From contig JACJJN010000012.1 in the NCBI GenBank assembly GCA_016899975.1, positions 1 through 64,000 of the forward strand: a stretch of DNA of 64,000 bases. The letters run 5' to 3'. Of this stretch, positions 10,282 to 19,254 are shown in pieces. Each line of letters opens with the position of its first letter. The stretch's first letter is position 1. The DNA comes from Lacrimispora saccharolytica. GTDB taxonomy: Bacteria > Bacillota > Clostridia > Lachnospirales > Lachnospiraceae. Under the pieces are notes generated by a model. That model ran no database searches and was not told where the DNA came from. It saw only the letters and a list, made by a program, of their open reading frames with translations. The position numbers and the translations under genes are program-made.

Positions 10282-11283
10282 TCATTCCTTTCCAAAGGCT
10301 CCAAGAGTCGCAGCCATAACCGCCTTGATCGTATGCATACGGTTTTCTGCTTCCTCAAAGACCTTCGACTGCTCAGATTCAAATACTTCGTTGGTCACTT
10401 CCATCTCGGTCAGGCCGAAACGCTCGCCCATCTCTTTTCCGATCTTTGTGTCCAGATCATGGAACGCAGGCAGGCAGTGAAGGAAAATCGCTGTTTCCTT
10501 TGCGTTTGCCATCACTTCTTTTGTCACACGGTACGGCGTCAGTTCCCGGATACGCTCTTCCCATACAGCGTCCGGCTCACCCATGGATACCCAGACGTCC
10601 GTATAGATTACATCGGCGTCTTTTGTACCCTCTTTCACATCCTCGGTCAGTGTGATCGTCGCACCGCTTTCCTTTGCGTATTCCCGGCACTGCGCAACCA
10701 GCTCGTCATTGGGGAAATACTTCTTCGGCGCGCAGGCAACAAAATCCATTCCCATCTTCGCGGAAGCGATCATCAGAGAATTTCCCATGTTATAACGGGC
10801 ATCTCCCATATACACCAGCTTCACGCCTTTCAGATGTCCCAGCTGCTCACGAATGGTCAGCATGTCCGCCAGCATCTGTGTCGGGTGATATTCATTGGTC
10901 AGGCCGTTCCATACCGGAACCTTGGAATACTTCGCCAGTTCCTCCACGATCTCCTGACCGAACCCGCGATATTCGATTCCCTCATACATTCCCGCCAGCA
11001 CTCTGGCTGTATCACGGATACTCTCCTTCTTTCCGATCTGGGAACCGGTCGGATCCAGATAAGTCGTTCCCATGCCAAGGTCATGGGCTGCCACTTCAAA
11101 TGCACAGCGAGTTCTCGTACTGGTCTTCTCAAAAATCAGCGCTACATTCTTTCCGCGCAGCACATCCACCGGAATGCCTTTTTTCTTTTTGTCTTTCAGT
11201 TCTGCTGAGAGATCCAGCAGATAACCGATCTCGTCCGGCGTAAAGTCTTTCAGTGTCAAAAAGTCACGTCCCTGTAAATTCAT
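10282..11283 (-). CDS. argF: ornithine carbamoyltransferase
   Basis: It makes citrulline from ornithine and carbamoyl phosphate, in arginine synthesis or, run backwards, in arginine catabolism. The 333 residues show the carbamoyl-phosphate motif STRTR (55-59), the HPTQMLAD segment, and the ornithine motif HCLPAFHD with its catalytic Cys. Which direction is used cannot be decided here, since no other arg or arc gene is nearby. The start is the ATG at 11283 behind GAGGAGGAG. A -10-like TATAAT lies about 50 bp upstream (11326-11331) with a poor -35. Confidence 0.96.
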   Translation of the reverse strand: MNLQGRDFLTLKDFTPDEIGYLLDLSAELKDKKKKGIPVDVLRGKNVALIFEKTSTRTRCAFEVAAHDLGMGTTYLDPTGSQIGKKESIRDTARVLAGMYEGIEYRGFGQEIVEELAKYSKVPVWNGLTNEYHPTQMLADMLTIREQLGHLKGVKLVYMGDARYNMGNSLMIASAKMGMDFVACAPKKYFPNDELVAQCREYAKESGATITLTEDVKEGTKDADVIYTDVWVSMGEPDAVWEERIRELTPYRVTKEVMANAKETAIFLHCLPAFHDLDTKIGKEMGERFGLTEMEVTNEVFESEQSKVFEEAENRMHTIKAVMAATLGAFGKE

Positions 11284-11529
11284 GGGTATCTCCTCCTCTT
11301 GTGATCCTGTTTTGATATCTTGTTTATTATAACGCATTCTTACGCTTCCATCTACTGTTTTGTGTCGGTTCCACGTAAAAAACAGACGAAAATCCGCCGT
11401 CTGCGCACAGATTCTGCGCCGGGGCGTGTCGGAAAACTGCTTTTTACAGTCCGCACGCCCCATTTCGCCGGATTTCGTCCGTTGTCTCTCTATTTACCTG
11501 TTATGATTCACTGCCCGCCAAGAGCACTT

Positions 11530-12486
11530 TTACTTCAGCGGATTTTTCTCCTCATCCACAAGAATTTCCTTCAGTGACGTCGCCAGACTCGCCAGTCCCT
11601 GAATGTCGGAAGGAACGATGATCTTGGTCGCATGACCGTTAGCCATCACGCCCAGCGCCTCCAGGCTCTTCAGAGTCAGAACTGCTTCGTCCGCTCCCGC
11701 TTCCTTCAGGGCACGGATACCGTCGGCATTCGCCTGCTGAACTTTGAGGATCGCTTCCGCCTGGCCTTCCGCCTCTTTGATCTTTCTCTCTTTCTCCGCT
11801 TCCGCACGTAGGATAGCTGCCTGTTTCTCCGCCTCCGCGTCCAGGATTGCCGACTCTTTCTTACCTTCCGCAACAAGGATCGTAGATTTCTTTTCACCTT
11901 CCGCGATCAGGATGGACTCACGGCGTTCACGCTCTGCCTTCATCTGTTTCTCCATCGCTTCCTGAATGGCTGCCGGAGGCATGATGTTCTTCAGCTCCAC
12001 ACGATTGACCTTGATGCCCCATGGGTCTGTCGCCATATCAAGCGCGGACTGCATCTTGGTATTGATGATCTCTCTGGAAGTCAGTGTTTCGTCCAGCTCC
12101 AGATCACCGATGATATTTCTCAGTGTCGTGGCTGTCAGATTTTCAATCGCCATGATCGGATTTTCCACACCATAGGCGAAAAGCTTCGGATCGGTGATCT
12201 GGAAAAATACGACCGTATCGATCCGCATCGTAACGTTATCTTTTGTGATTACCGGCTGAGGCGGAAAATCTACGACCTGCTCTTTCAGGTTGACTTTCTT
12301 CGCCACGCGCTCGATAAAAGGCACTTTAAAATGAAGCCCCGTGGACCAGGTCGCCCGGTAAGCGCCCAGCCGCTCCAACACGATCGCATTTGCCTGCGGC
12401 ACGATCCTTACACAGGATGCCGCCACGATCAATAAAACTGCCACAACCAATACAATAATAATACCTGTCAATGCTCCTCCACCCAT
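11530..12486 (-). CDS. SPFH/stomatin-like membrane protein (QmcA type)
   Basis: The 318-residue protein has one N-terminal membrane helix (about 5-27), an SPFH/Band 7 domain (RIVPQANAIVLERLGAYRAT onwards), and a long Glu/Lys/Ala-rich coiled coil (about 190-265). A short conserved tail follows (GLASLATSLKEIL). Such proteins form large oligomers in membrane microdomains and often assist proteases or transporters. The start overlaps the end of the upstream NfeD gene by 19 bp, and the SPFH/NfeD pair is a well-known functional unit. Confidence 0.92.
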   Translation of the reverse strand: MGGGALTGIIIVLVVAVLLIVAASCVRIVPQANAIVLERLGAYRATWSTGLHFKVPFIERVAKKVNLKEQVVDFPPQPVITKDNVTMRIDTVVFFQITDPKLFAYGVENPIMAIENLTATTLRNIIGDLELDETLTSREIINTKMQSALDMATDPWGIKVNRVELKNIMPPAAIQEAMEKQMKAERERRESILIAEGEKKSTILVAEGKKESAILDAEAEKQAAILRAEAEKERKIKEAEGQAEAILKVQQANADGIRALKEAGADEAVLTLKSLEALGVMANGHATKIIVPSDIQGLASLATSLKEILVDEEKNPLK

Positions 12487-12920
12487 TTTTCTTCCTCCTT
12501 CATTTTTACAATCAGCTTCACTCCATCTACACGGACAATCTGAACGACCGCTCCCTGTTCGATGATACTGCCGTCCTCGGAGCGCGCTGTCCAGAACACG
12601 TCGTTCAGTTTTACTTTTCCGGTTCCGTCCAGATTATTGATACGCTCCGCCACCACACCCTGTTCTCCGGCAAGCGAATCCACATTGGTTTTCAGATTTG
12701 ATTTATTCATGTACTTTAATGCTGCCGGCCGCGTGAAGATCAGCAGAAGCAGGGAAACAGCCAGGAATACGCCAAGCTGTATCCATACATTCGCCCCGAA
12801 CAAAGCGGCAGCCAACGCGATCAGCGCTCCTCCCGCAAACCAGATGGTCGTCAGCCCGCATGTCAACGCCTCCGCAATCAGTAAAATCACCAGAGCAGCC
12901 AGCCAGATGATCTCATACAT
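12468..12920 (-). CDS. NfeD family membrane protein
   Basis: A 150-residue protein with two to three N-terminal membrane helices and a C-terminal OB-fold (LAGEQGVVAERINNLDGTGK, then VQIVRVDGVKLIVKMKE). It is the short NfeD form, without the serine protease domain. The ATG at 12920 follows AAAGGGGATGGAGAG. NfeD proteins work with the SPFH partner encoded immediately downstream, here overlapping by 19 bp. Confidence 0.9.
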   Translation of the reverse strand: MYEIIWLAALVILLIAEALTCGLTTIWFAGGALIALAAALFGANVWIQLGVFLAVSLLLLIFTRPAALKYMNKSNLKTNVDSLAGEQGVVAERINNLDGTGKVKLNDVFWTARSEDGSIIEQGAVVQIVRVDGVKLIVKMKEEEKWVEEH

Positions 12921-13202
12921 CTCTCCATCCCCTTTCCGGAACTGACTTTTTTTCATCTTTCCGATTCTCTGCAGCTAATATCGGATTCATGACAGAAAAA
13001 AGACGTTTGTTCATTCTTTTGTATATACAAATTTTCTTGTCATCATAATACTATATTTCTTCCCAAAATACAAGCGAAAGATTGTTAATTTAATAACGCA
13101 ATTCTTTCTGATTTCTTACATTTTTTGGACATATGGAAAGAATAAATAGGCACCGATTCGATCAGGTCTGCGCATTTACCGCACAGAACAAAGAATGCAG
13201 AC

Positions 13203-13274
13203 AAAAAAGAGGACACCCGGATACAGGCAGCGGCAGAGAATTTTCTGCTGTCTGCGTCCGGTTGTCCTCTTTTA
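13203..13274 (-). terminator. rho-independent terminator after the cell-wall hydrolase gene
   Basis: On the minus strand AAAGAGGACAACCGGACGCA pairs with a downstream arm ending GTCCTC, followed by six T. It lies 22 bp past the stop codon of the cell-wall hydrolase. The rest of 12957-13295 holds the presumed NfeD promoter region and a family C repeat copy (about 13160-13187), with no gene. Confidence 0.75.
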
Positions 13275-13295
13275 TGATGGGTCAATCTTCGATTT

Positions 13296-14267
13296 TTAAT
13301 AAAAATGCTGGTTTCCAATCTGGATTCCACGGCCTGATCCACTGTTGAAGTACAGGCAGTTTCCAACGGGGTTCTCGCCTGCCAGTGCTGCGGCTGCCGC
13401 TTCGTAACAGTCGCTTCTCGCCCCTCTGGAAAGAACGCTCTGGAATTTTCCGCTGGATACCGGTGAAAACTGACCGCTCTGATAGATGACTCCCGCGATA
13501 TCGTTTGGAAAAGATCCGCTTCTGACACGGTTCAGAACAACTGCTCCTACCGCTACCTTTCCGGTATAGCTTTCTCCGCCGGCTTCACATTCGATCAGCG
13601 CCGCCAGCATTGCAAGATCGCCGCTGTCTGCGGATACCGCGCTTCCGGATACCGCCTGGCTCTGACTTTCCTGGTACTCGTCCACGGTCATTGCACCCTG
13701 GACTGCATTTTCAAGACTCACGTAATCGGAATATACGTACGCGCTGCTTCCATTGTAGCTTACCTGATACCATTCTCCCTCAGCGCCCAGTACCTTGACC
13801 TGTCTGTTATTCCCCAGGCTCCCGACGGTTTCCGCCTCCAGAGACGGCTGAGTTCTGACTCTCAGGCTGCTGGCCGTTACGGTACCGGTAAAGCCGCATA
13901 CATTCTGATAGTGAACACGCGCTTCCTCTCCGAATACCAGCAGGTCGCTTCTGATATACCCTTCTACTCCATCAGAGCTTACCCTGCTCCAGTCGCCTTC
14001 CTGTCCCTCGACCGTTACCGCGCGTCCCGGCAAAAGGACGCCTGTCTGTTCGGAATCGGAAGAAGCAGCCGCGCGGATGACCGCGTAACTCTCCACATTG
14101 GCCGCCGCTTTCTGATTCCAGCCTTCTGTATATAAAATACTCTCCTCATTCGTAGCATTCGTTGTTTCGTCGGTTAAAGTGTCTGCATATGCCGGTACAG
14201 CCATGATCGCCGTCATTGTCAGTGCTCCCCCAAGTGCGCCAATCACGTGGCTCCGTTTCAATGTCAT
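13296..14267 (-). CDS. secreted cell-wall hydrolase, two SH3b domains plus SleB-type catalytic domain
   Basis: The 323-residue protein starts with a signal peptide (MTLKRSHVIGALGGALTMTA, likely cleaved after AYA at about 28). Two bacterial SH3 domains follow (about 55-115 and 128-188; VTASSLRVRTQPSLEAETVG in the second), then a Ser/Gln linker and a Hydrolase_2 domain (about 217-323). In the last, IECEAGGESYTGKVAVGAVV carries the predicted catalytic Glu and FPNDIAGVIYQSGQFSPVSS follows. SleB/CwlJ-type domains cleave spore cortex or vegetative peptidoglycan; the SH3 domains favour the vegetative wall. It has its own terminator. Confidence 0.9.
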   Translation of the reverse strand: MTLKRSHVIGALGGALTMTAIMAVPAYADTLTDETTNATNEESILYTEGWNQKAAANVESYAVIRAAASSDSEQTGVLLPGRAVTVEGQEGDWSRVSSDGVEGYIRSDLLVFGEEARVHYQNVCGFTGTVTASSLRVRTQPSLEAETVGSLGNNRQVKVLGAEGEWYQVSYNGSSAYVYSDYVSLENAVQGAMTVDEYQESQSQAVSGSAVSADSGDLAMLAALIECEAGGESYTGKVAVGAVVLNRVRSGSFPNDIAGVIYQSGQFSPVSSGKFQSVLSRGARSDCYEAAAAALAGENPVGNCLYFNSGSGRGIQIGNQHFY

Positions 14268-14494
14268 ACTTACCTCCTGCTAGTTGTTACATTTTTGTTA
14301 CGATTTGTTACGAACTGATTCTATCAGCATTACAACTTTTTGTCAATCATAACTTTCCTACAACTTTCCGCAGAAATCCTTTGTTTTTTCTATAATAATC
14401 CACAAACATCTCCCACTTCGCGGTTATTTCTCCCCTTTCTGTCGAATCTTTCCTCCACCATAAAAATGAAGCCCTCCATAAAAAAGCAAAAAAC

Positions 14495-14538
14495 AGAGCG
14501 CATCTGAACCTTCATTTCTGAATTTTCAGATACGCTCT
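14495..14538. repeat. family D palindrome (imperfect copy), possible terminator
   Basis: AGAGCGCATCTGAA and TTCAGATACGCTCT pair around a loop containing TTCATTTCTG. The perfect version of this sequence is at 30399-30443. On the minus strand it is followed by a T-rich run (CTGTTTTTTGCTTTTTT) and lies about 70 bp past the deacetylase stop codon, so it could terminate that transcript. Nothing else is supported between 14268 and 14607 apart from the family C copy at the right end. Confidence 0.6.
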
Positions 14539-14581
14539 GAACTTTTTGTAACAATCAAAAAATATCAGACGATGCTTTTAC

Positions 14582-14619
14582 GTAATAATTCAACCAGGTC
14601 TGCGCATTTACTGCAGATC
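14582..14619. repeat. family C repeat overlapping a stop codon
   Basis: TAATTCAACCAGGTCTGCGC continues as ATTTACTGCAGATC. It is related to the family C copies at 6087, 13160 and 52893. The TAA stop codon of the deacetylase gene lies inside the copy. Confidence 0.6.
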
Positions 14620-16062
14620 GTACAGCGAAGGATCGGTCGGTCTCCGGGAATCCCAGACGCTTGCGGCATCGAAAAGATCGCTGGTCTTTGTTCCGCCGTT
14701 GATGGCATCCTGATACAGACGGTAGCCGTCCAGGTTCCTTCTTCCCATTCTCAGATAATTGTCACGACACTGTACAAAATACTGGGTAGAATCCACGTTG
14801 CAGTAGATATTGAATCCTTTGCTCTTCAGATAGTTAAATTTCTCGTTGTCAGCCTGATAATCATGCCAGTCCGCAAGGTCCTGTCCATGGGCGAAGATGA
14901 TAGTATCCGATCCGCCGATCAGCGGCGCTACATCCTGAAGCCATCGCTCGGTATCCGTCTGGATATGTTCCAGCGACGCATCACCGATCCGGATATGTCC
15001 CCAGGTATGGCTTGCGAAGGTCCAGCCGTCCGCCTTGATCGCTTCCGCTACCTTCTTTGCCTCCTCGCACTCTTTCTCCCAGTCAAAATCCGGATGTTCT
15101 TCCAGCCATTTTACCTGATCATCGCTGAGATTTTCCCGGGTTTTATATGCGCTGTCAGTGCGGTAACCGAGGATTCCATCGTATCCGGTCAGGGCGATGG
15201 TTCCCTTGGCTCCGTGGTAGGCTGCATCCGGATGCTCCTCCAGGAACTGATCCAGCAGCGGTACACAGTCGTAAGCGCCGGTCACAACGGTTCCGTCGTC
15301 CTGGATATATTCACAGGTCGGTTTTCCGTTTTCATCCAGCACCATCTTGCTGGCAATTCCACGGCCGTCATAAGAATGATAGTAACTCAGGTCGTCCAGA
15401 GAAAGCACGTACGGTTTCTTGCCTTCCGGAAGATAAATTTCTCCCGGGGTAAAATGCACAGTACCGTTCTCATCGACCGTCTGATTTACCAGATCATGCA
15501 GGGCAACCAGCACATAGCCGTTGTCGTACATCTGCTGGGTGATCCTGTTAAACTCATCCACCGTTGTCATCCATTCACAAAAGCCTTCTGTCTGGGCGTT
15601 ATCTTGAAAGAACGCCTTTTGAGGGTCTACAACCAACGAATGGTAAAATACGTGTGTCACCTGGTTGATATCCACTTTGACGCAGGCATTTTTCGCTTCT
15701 GTATACTCCGAAATCTTCGCGATCATATCCGGATCTGTCGCTGCTCCCTCCGTATTCTGGAGCAGGCTGATCGCTCCGTCATAATCGTAGGTCATCGCCA
15801 GCGCGTCCGCCTGGGCGATCAGCTCTTCTTTGGTCGGTGTGTCATCGGAAGCATCCTGTGTCTCATCTTCCTTCTGGTCCTCGCTGTTGGATGCCGATTC
15901 TCCTTTTCCGCCGGAGCCGATCCGGGGACTTCCTGCCAGGAACCAGACAGCCACACCCAGCACTACCAGCAGCGCGCACAGCGCCACTGTCTTAATGATC
16001 AGAATCCGCTGACGGCGTCTTCTTCTCATTTCCCTTCTGGTCAATTTCTTTTTATTCGCCAT
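14608..16062 (-). CDS. membrane-anchored polysaccharide deacetylase family protein
   Basis: The 484-residue protein has a very basic N-terminus (RREMRRRRRQR), one membrane helix (about 19-42), a Ser/Asp/Glu-rich spacer, and an extracellular domain. The last contains NodB-like elements: PYVLSLDDLSYYHSYDGRGI with the Asp pair, GTIALTGYDGILGYRTD, and FASHTWGHIRIGD, where H-x3-H fits metal ligands. Such enzymes remove acetyl groups from peptidoglycan or other surface glycans. The spacing of the motifs is looser than in classical NodB proteins, so activity is inferred. ATG at 16062 follows GGAGGAAGG. Confidence 0.85.
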   Translation of the reverse strand: MANKKKLTRREMRRRRRQRILIIKTVALCALLVVLGVAVWFLAGSPRIGSGGKGESASNSEDQKEDETQDASDDTPTKEELIAQADALAMTYDYDGAISLLQNTEGAATDPDMIAKISEYTEAKNACVKVDINQVTHVFYHSLVVDPQKAFFQDNAQTEGFCEWMTTVDEFNRITQQMYDNGYVLVALHDLVNQTVDENGTVHFTPGEIYLPEGKKPYVLSLDDLSYYHSYDGRGIASKMVLDENGKPTCEYIQDDGTVVTGAYDCVPLLDQFLEEHPDAAYHGAKGTIALTGYDGILGYRTDSAYKTRENLSDDQVKWLEEHPDFDWEKECEEAKKVAEAIKADGWTFASHTWGHIRIGDASLEHIQTDTERWLQDVAPLIGGSDTIIFAHGQDLADWHDYQADNEKFNYLKSKGFNIYCNVDSTQYFVQCRDNYLRMGRRNLDGYRLYQDAINGGTKTSDLFDAASVWDSRRPTDPSLYDLQ

Positions 16063-16092
16063 TTCCTTCCTCCCCATAATAGTTGATTTCAA

Positions 16093-16154
16093 GTAACTGT
16101 TCAGCCGGCTGAGCTGTTACGATTTGCAGTAACTGTCCCACTGCTGACCGTTAC
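16093..16154. repeat. two tandem family B palindromes
   Basis: GTAACTGTTCAGCCGGCTGA (16093-16120, ending GCTGTTAC) is followed at 16127-16154 by a second copy, GTAACTGTCCCACTGCTGAC, ending CGTTAC. They lie in the leader of the deacetylase gene. Confidence 0.7.
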
Positions 16155-16232
16155 GATTTACACAGTATTGTAGACGAAACCGCGGAAAATGTCGATACCT
16201 TTTAAAAAAATGTAATAAAACTGCAAAAACCT

Positions 16233-16262
16233 TAATAACTGTTCCTCTGGCCGAACAGTTAT
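16233..16262. repeat. family B palindrome supplying a stop codon
   Basis: TAATAACTGTTCCTCTGGCC ends GAACAGTTATA. Read on the minus strand, the TAA of its ATAAC end is the stop codon of the SpoU methyltransferase gene, so the last base triplets of that gene lie in the repeat. Confidence 0.7.
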
Positions 16263-17041
16263 ACCCCCTGTTCTATCGCCCGTTGTCCGTGTACCTCATA
16301 CATAAAAATCGCTGAAGCGATCGCCGCATTGAGCGATTCCACTCGCCCTTCCATCGGGATACGCACCAGCTTGTCAGCTTTTCCCGCCAGTTCACCGCTG
16401 AGCCCATTGCCTTCATTTCCAATCAAAATCGCTGTGGGAACGGTATAATCCTGTGTCCGGTAGGATTCCGTCCCTTTCAGATGTGCCGCGAATGTCCGGA
16501 TTCCCCGCTCCGCCAGCCTGGAGAGGAACTCCGCCGGACGCTCCACCTCCAGAAACGGCATCCGATAGATGGAGCCCATGGTCGCCCGTATGGTTTTTGG
16601 CTGGAACAGGTCCGCGGTCTTGCGGCTCACGATGACCCCGGTGACTCCTGCGCCCTCCGCCGTCCGCAGGATCGTTCCCACATTTCCCGGATCCTGAAGG
16701 TCCTCCAGCACGATCAGGAACGGACAGTCTCCGCCAAGTACCTGCTCCTCTGTGTAAGAAGGAATTTTTACCATCGTCAGGATCCCCTGGGGCGTTTTGG
16801 TATCACAGACCGCCGCAAATACCCTGTCATCCACTACCTCATATTCTATACCGTCCAGCGGAATTTCATTCGCCTTCTCAAAAGACTCGGAAAGGTATAC
16901 TTTTTTGATCCATTCCGCCGGGGCTTCCTGAAACATCTTTCTGCCCTCGACAACAAAAATCCCTTGTTCCCTGCGTGTCTTCGCCTTCTTATTCAAAAGG
17001 GCAATATTTTTCATCTGCTGATTACTGCTGCTTGTGATCAT
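16259..17041 (-). CDS. SpoU/TrmH-type RNA 2'-O-methyltransferase
   Basis: The 260-residue protein has an N-terminal L30e-like substrate-binding domain (about 1-95) and a SPOUT catalytic domain. Motif 1 is EDLQDPGNVGTILRTAEGAG, motif 2 is AILIGNEGNGLSGE and motif 3 is IPMEGRVESLNAAIASAIFM. These form the knotted SAM site. Such enzymes methylate ribose in 23S rRNA or tRNA; the exact target (RlmB-like or other) cannot be told. It starts 3 bp after the ktrA stop codon, so it is the last gene of the ktrB-ktrA operon. Confidence 0.9.
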   Translation of the reverse strand: MITSSSNQQMKNIALLNKKAKTRREQGIFVVEGRKMFQEAPAEWIKKVYLSESFEKANEIPLDGIEYEVVDDRVFAAVCDTKTPQGILTMVKIPSYTEEQVLGGDCPFLIVLEDLQDPGNVGTILRTAEGAGVTGVIVSRKTADLFQPKTIRATMGSIYRMPFLEVERPAEFLSRLAERGIRTFAAHLKGTESYRTQDYTVPTAILIGNEGNGLSGELAGKADKLVRIPMEGRVESLNAAIASAIFMYEVHGQRAIEQGV

Positions 17042-17044
17042 TTC

Positions 17045-17695
17045 TTACTCCTTCGGAACCTTTGCCAAATCCTCATTTTTTCCCACCATTACCAAAAACT
17101 CTCCGGCTTGCAGCGGCTGGCGCGGATCCACATTCACCTGAATCTCGTTCTCCCCTTTTAATGCGATAATGTTTACTCCGTACTCTCCGCGGATCTGCAG
17201 CTGTTCCAGTGTTTTTCCAACCCATGCCGCCGGCACGGTAAGCTCCGCCACGGAAAAATCATCCGACAGCTCAAACAGATCACGGAATCCGCCGGAAATA
17301 AGATTTTTTGCCAGACGGACACCTGTCTCATATTCTGCCATGATCACCTTGTCCGCCCCCACGCGGGTCAGGATATCCGCATGGATCTTACTGAGGCATT
17401 TGGCAATCACATAAGGTACACCCGCCTCCTTGGACTGGATCGTCGCAAGGATACTTGCCTGCATATTCTGAGCGATCCCGACGATCACCACATCCATATC
17501 GCTGATGCCCAGCGACGCAAACACATTGGTATCCGTGATATCCGCCCGCACCGCATAGGTGACATAGTCCGAAATCTCCTGTACCAGCTCTTCGCTGCTG
17601 TCCACCGCCAGCACCTGATTGCCCGCCTGCGCCAGTGTCACTGCCACCGCATAGCCAAATCTTCCAAGTCCCAGCACTGCATACTGTTTTTTCAT
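17045..17695 (-). CDS. ktrA: Ktr potassium uptake system, regulatory RCK subunit
   Basis: A cytoplasmic ring-forming protein that binds nucleotides and gates the KtrB channel. The 216 residues consist of an RCK_N Rossmann domain (AVLGLGRFGYAVAVTLAQAG, with a conserved acidic residue in VLAVDSSEE) and a C-terminal RCK_C domain (about 135-216; LQIRGEYGVNIIALKGENEI). The ATG at 17695 lies behind GGAGAGGAG. It sits between ktrB upstream and the methyltransferase downstream in one operon. Confidence 0.93.
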   Translation of the reverse strand: MKKQYAVLGLGRFGYAVAVTLAQAGNQVLAVDSSEELVQEISDYVTYAVRADITDTNVFASLGISDMDVVIVGIAQNMQASILATIQSKEAGVPYVIAKCLSKIHADILTRVGADKVIMAEYETGVRLAKNLISGGFRDLFELSDDFSVAELTVPAAWVGKTLEQLQIRGEYGVNIIALKGENEIQVNVDPRQPLQAGEFLVMVGKNEDLAKVPKE

Positions 17696-17775
17696 ATGAT
17701 TCTTCTGCTCCTCTCCTGCTTTTTCCACGGATCCGAACATATCCGTCTCTCAGTTTTTTCTCAAATGGCCGCCTT

Positions 17776-19197
17776 TCATCCAATCAGCACTCTTTGTTCC
17801 GGCAGCGTCCGATGAGTCTTTCTTTTGAAATATCTTCTGCCCAAAGCAACAGCAAGAGTCACCGGTCCGATCCTGCCCATAAACATGATCAGGATGACAA
17901 GGATCTTCCCGGCAGCCGGCAGCGACGGTGTCAGAGAACGAGTCAGCCCTACCGTTCCCATGGCGGAGATAATCTCATACATACAGTCCAAAGAATCTGC
18001 TCCCGTGATCACTGTCAGCCCCATCGTCGCCAGGATCACGATTCCAAGCCCGTAGAAAAAGACCACCACTGCAACCCGGAGATTTCCAAGCGAGAGTTTC
18101 CTGCCGCATGCCTCTGTGTCCTCCCTGCCCTGGATATATGCCCAAATCATCAGGAGGATCACAGCAACTGTCGTCGTCTTCACTCCGCCTGCCGTTCCCA
18201 TCGGAGAACCGCCGATAAACATCAGTATCATACTGACCATCGCCGAAGCGTCACTAAATCCTTTCTGAGGAATCGTCTCAAATCCAGCTGTTCTTGTTGT
18301 GACTGACTGGAAGAAAGCCGCCATCACCTTATGCGGAGCATCCAGCGGTCCCAGAGAGGTCGCATGATTCCAGTCCAGGATCAGAATCATCAGGGCTCCT
18401 CCCAACACCAGAAATACAGTGACGGTCAGGACAATCCTTGCATGCAGAGAAAATCGCTTTCGGATAATCTCCGGATGTTTCTTCTTCCGGATGGAAGTGC
18501 GGATATAGGAGATGGTTTCCCACCAGACCGGAAAACCCAGGCCGCTGACTATGATCAGCCCCATCGTCGTTAAATTGATCAGCGGGTTCGTTAAAAACGG
18601 CGCAAAGGATGATGTACCTACGATGTCAATTCCCGCATTGCAAAATGCGGAAACGGCATGGAACACCGAATACCAGATGCCCTTCAGAACCCCGTATTCC
18701 GGTATAAAATACAGGGAATAAAAAAAAGCGCCCACACCTTCCACAAAGAAGGTTCCCAGCAGGATCCTCCGTACGATGCCCACTGCTCCCCCCAGCGCCG
18801 GAAGATTGTACGTATCCTGAATCAGTTTGCGGTTATACAGACTGACCCTCCTGTGAAAGATCAGATAAACCATCATCATACATGCCATGATCCCAAGCCC
18901 GCCGAACTGGATCAGGAGCAGAATAATGACTTTTCCGAACAAGCTCCAGTGCTCCGCGGTCGGAACAGTTACAAGTCCGGTCACACACACGGACGTAGTC
19001 GCCGTAAACAACGCGTCGATAAAATTGGTCGCCTTGTGATCAGCGGATGATACCGGCAGACACAGTAGGAACGCTCCGGCAAGGATCACCCCTGCGAATC
19101 CCAAAGAAAGAAAACGTTCCGCCGGAAGCGTACGCTTTGTTTCCGGGCGCCTCAGTATTTTTTCTTTTTTCCTTTTACTTTCTTTCATCATAAACAT
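17776..19197 (-). CDS. ktrB: Ktr/Trk potassium transporter membrane subunit
   Basis: The 473-residue integral membrane protein carries the four pore-loop repeats of the TrkH/KtrB superfamily, each with its selectivity Gly: TATTSVCVTGLVTV, HAVSAFCNAGIDIV, SVTTRTAGFETIP and ISAMGTVGLTRSL. It conducts K+ (often Na+-coupled) and is gated by KtrA, encoded next. Possible ATG starts are at 19197, 19191 and 19188. None has a clear Shine-Dalgarno sequence, because the pfkA terminator hairpin lies immediately upstream. Confidence 0.93.
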   Translation of the reverse strand: MFMMKESKRKKEKILRRPETKRTLPAERFLSLGFAGVILAGAFLLCLPVSSADHKATNFIDALFTATTSVCVTGLVTVPTAEHWSLFGKVIILLLIQFGGLGIMACMMMVYLIFHRRVSLYNRKLIQDTYNLPALGGAVGIVRRILLGTFFVEGVGAFFYSLYFIPEYGVLKGIWYSVFHAVSAFCNAGIDIVGTSSFAPFLTNPLINLTTMGLIIVSGLGFPVWWETISYIRTSIRKKKHPEIIRKRFSLHARIVLTVTVFLVLGGALMILILDWNHATSLGPLDAPHKVMAAFFQSVTTRTAGFETIPQKGFSDASAMVSMILMFIGGSPMGTAGGVKTTTVAVILLMIWAYIQGREDTEACGRKLSLGNLRVAVVVFFYGLGIVILATMGLTVITGADSLDCMYEIISAMGTVGLTRSLTPSLPAAGKILVILIMFMGRIGPVTLAVALGRRYFKRKTHRTLPEQRVLIG

Positions 19198-19202
19198 AGA
19201 TA

Positions 19203-19241
19203 TAAAAGCGGGGCTGCCGTATCTGAAATGCGGCAGCCCCG
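19203..19241 (-). terminator. pfkA terminator
   Basis: On the minus strand CGGGGCTGCCG pairs exactly with CGGCAGCCCCG around an 11-nt loop, followed by CTTTTATAT. It lies 14 bp past the pfkA stop codon and ends just before the ktrB start codon. Confidence 0.85.
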
Positions 19242-19254
19242 TCTGCTGTTCCTC

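Noticed and set aside
10272-10382. N-terminal extension of BirA into argF
   Set aside because: It would overlap argF by 100 bp; the ATG at 10271 starts the conserved winged helix.
14572-16086. A 504-codon plus-strand frame opposite the deacetylase
   Set aside because: Shadow frame; the minus-strand protein has a membrane anchor and recognisable catalytic motifs.
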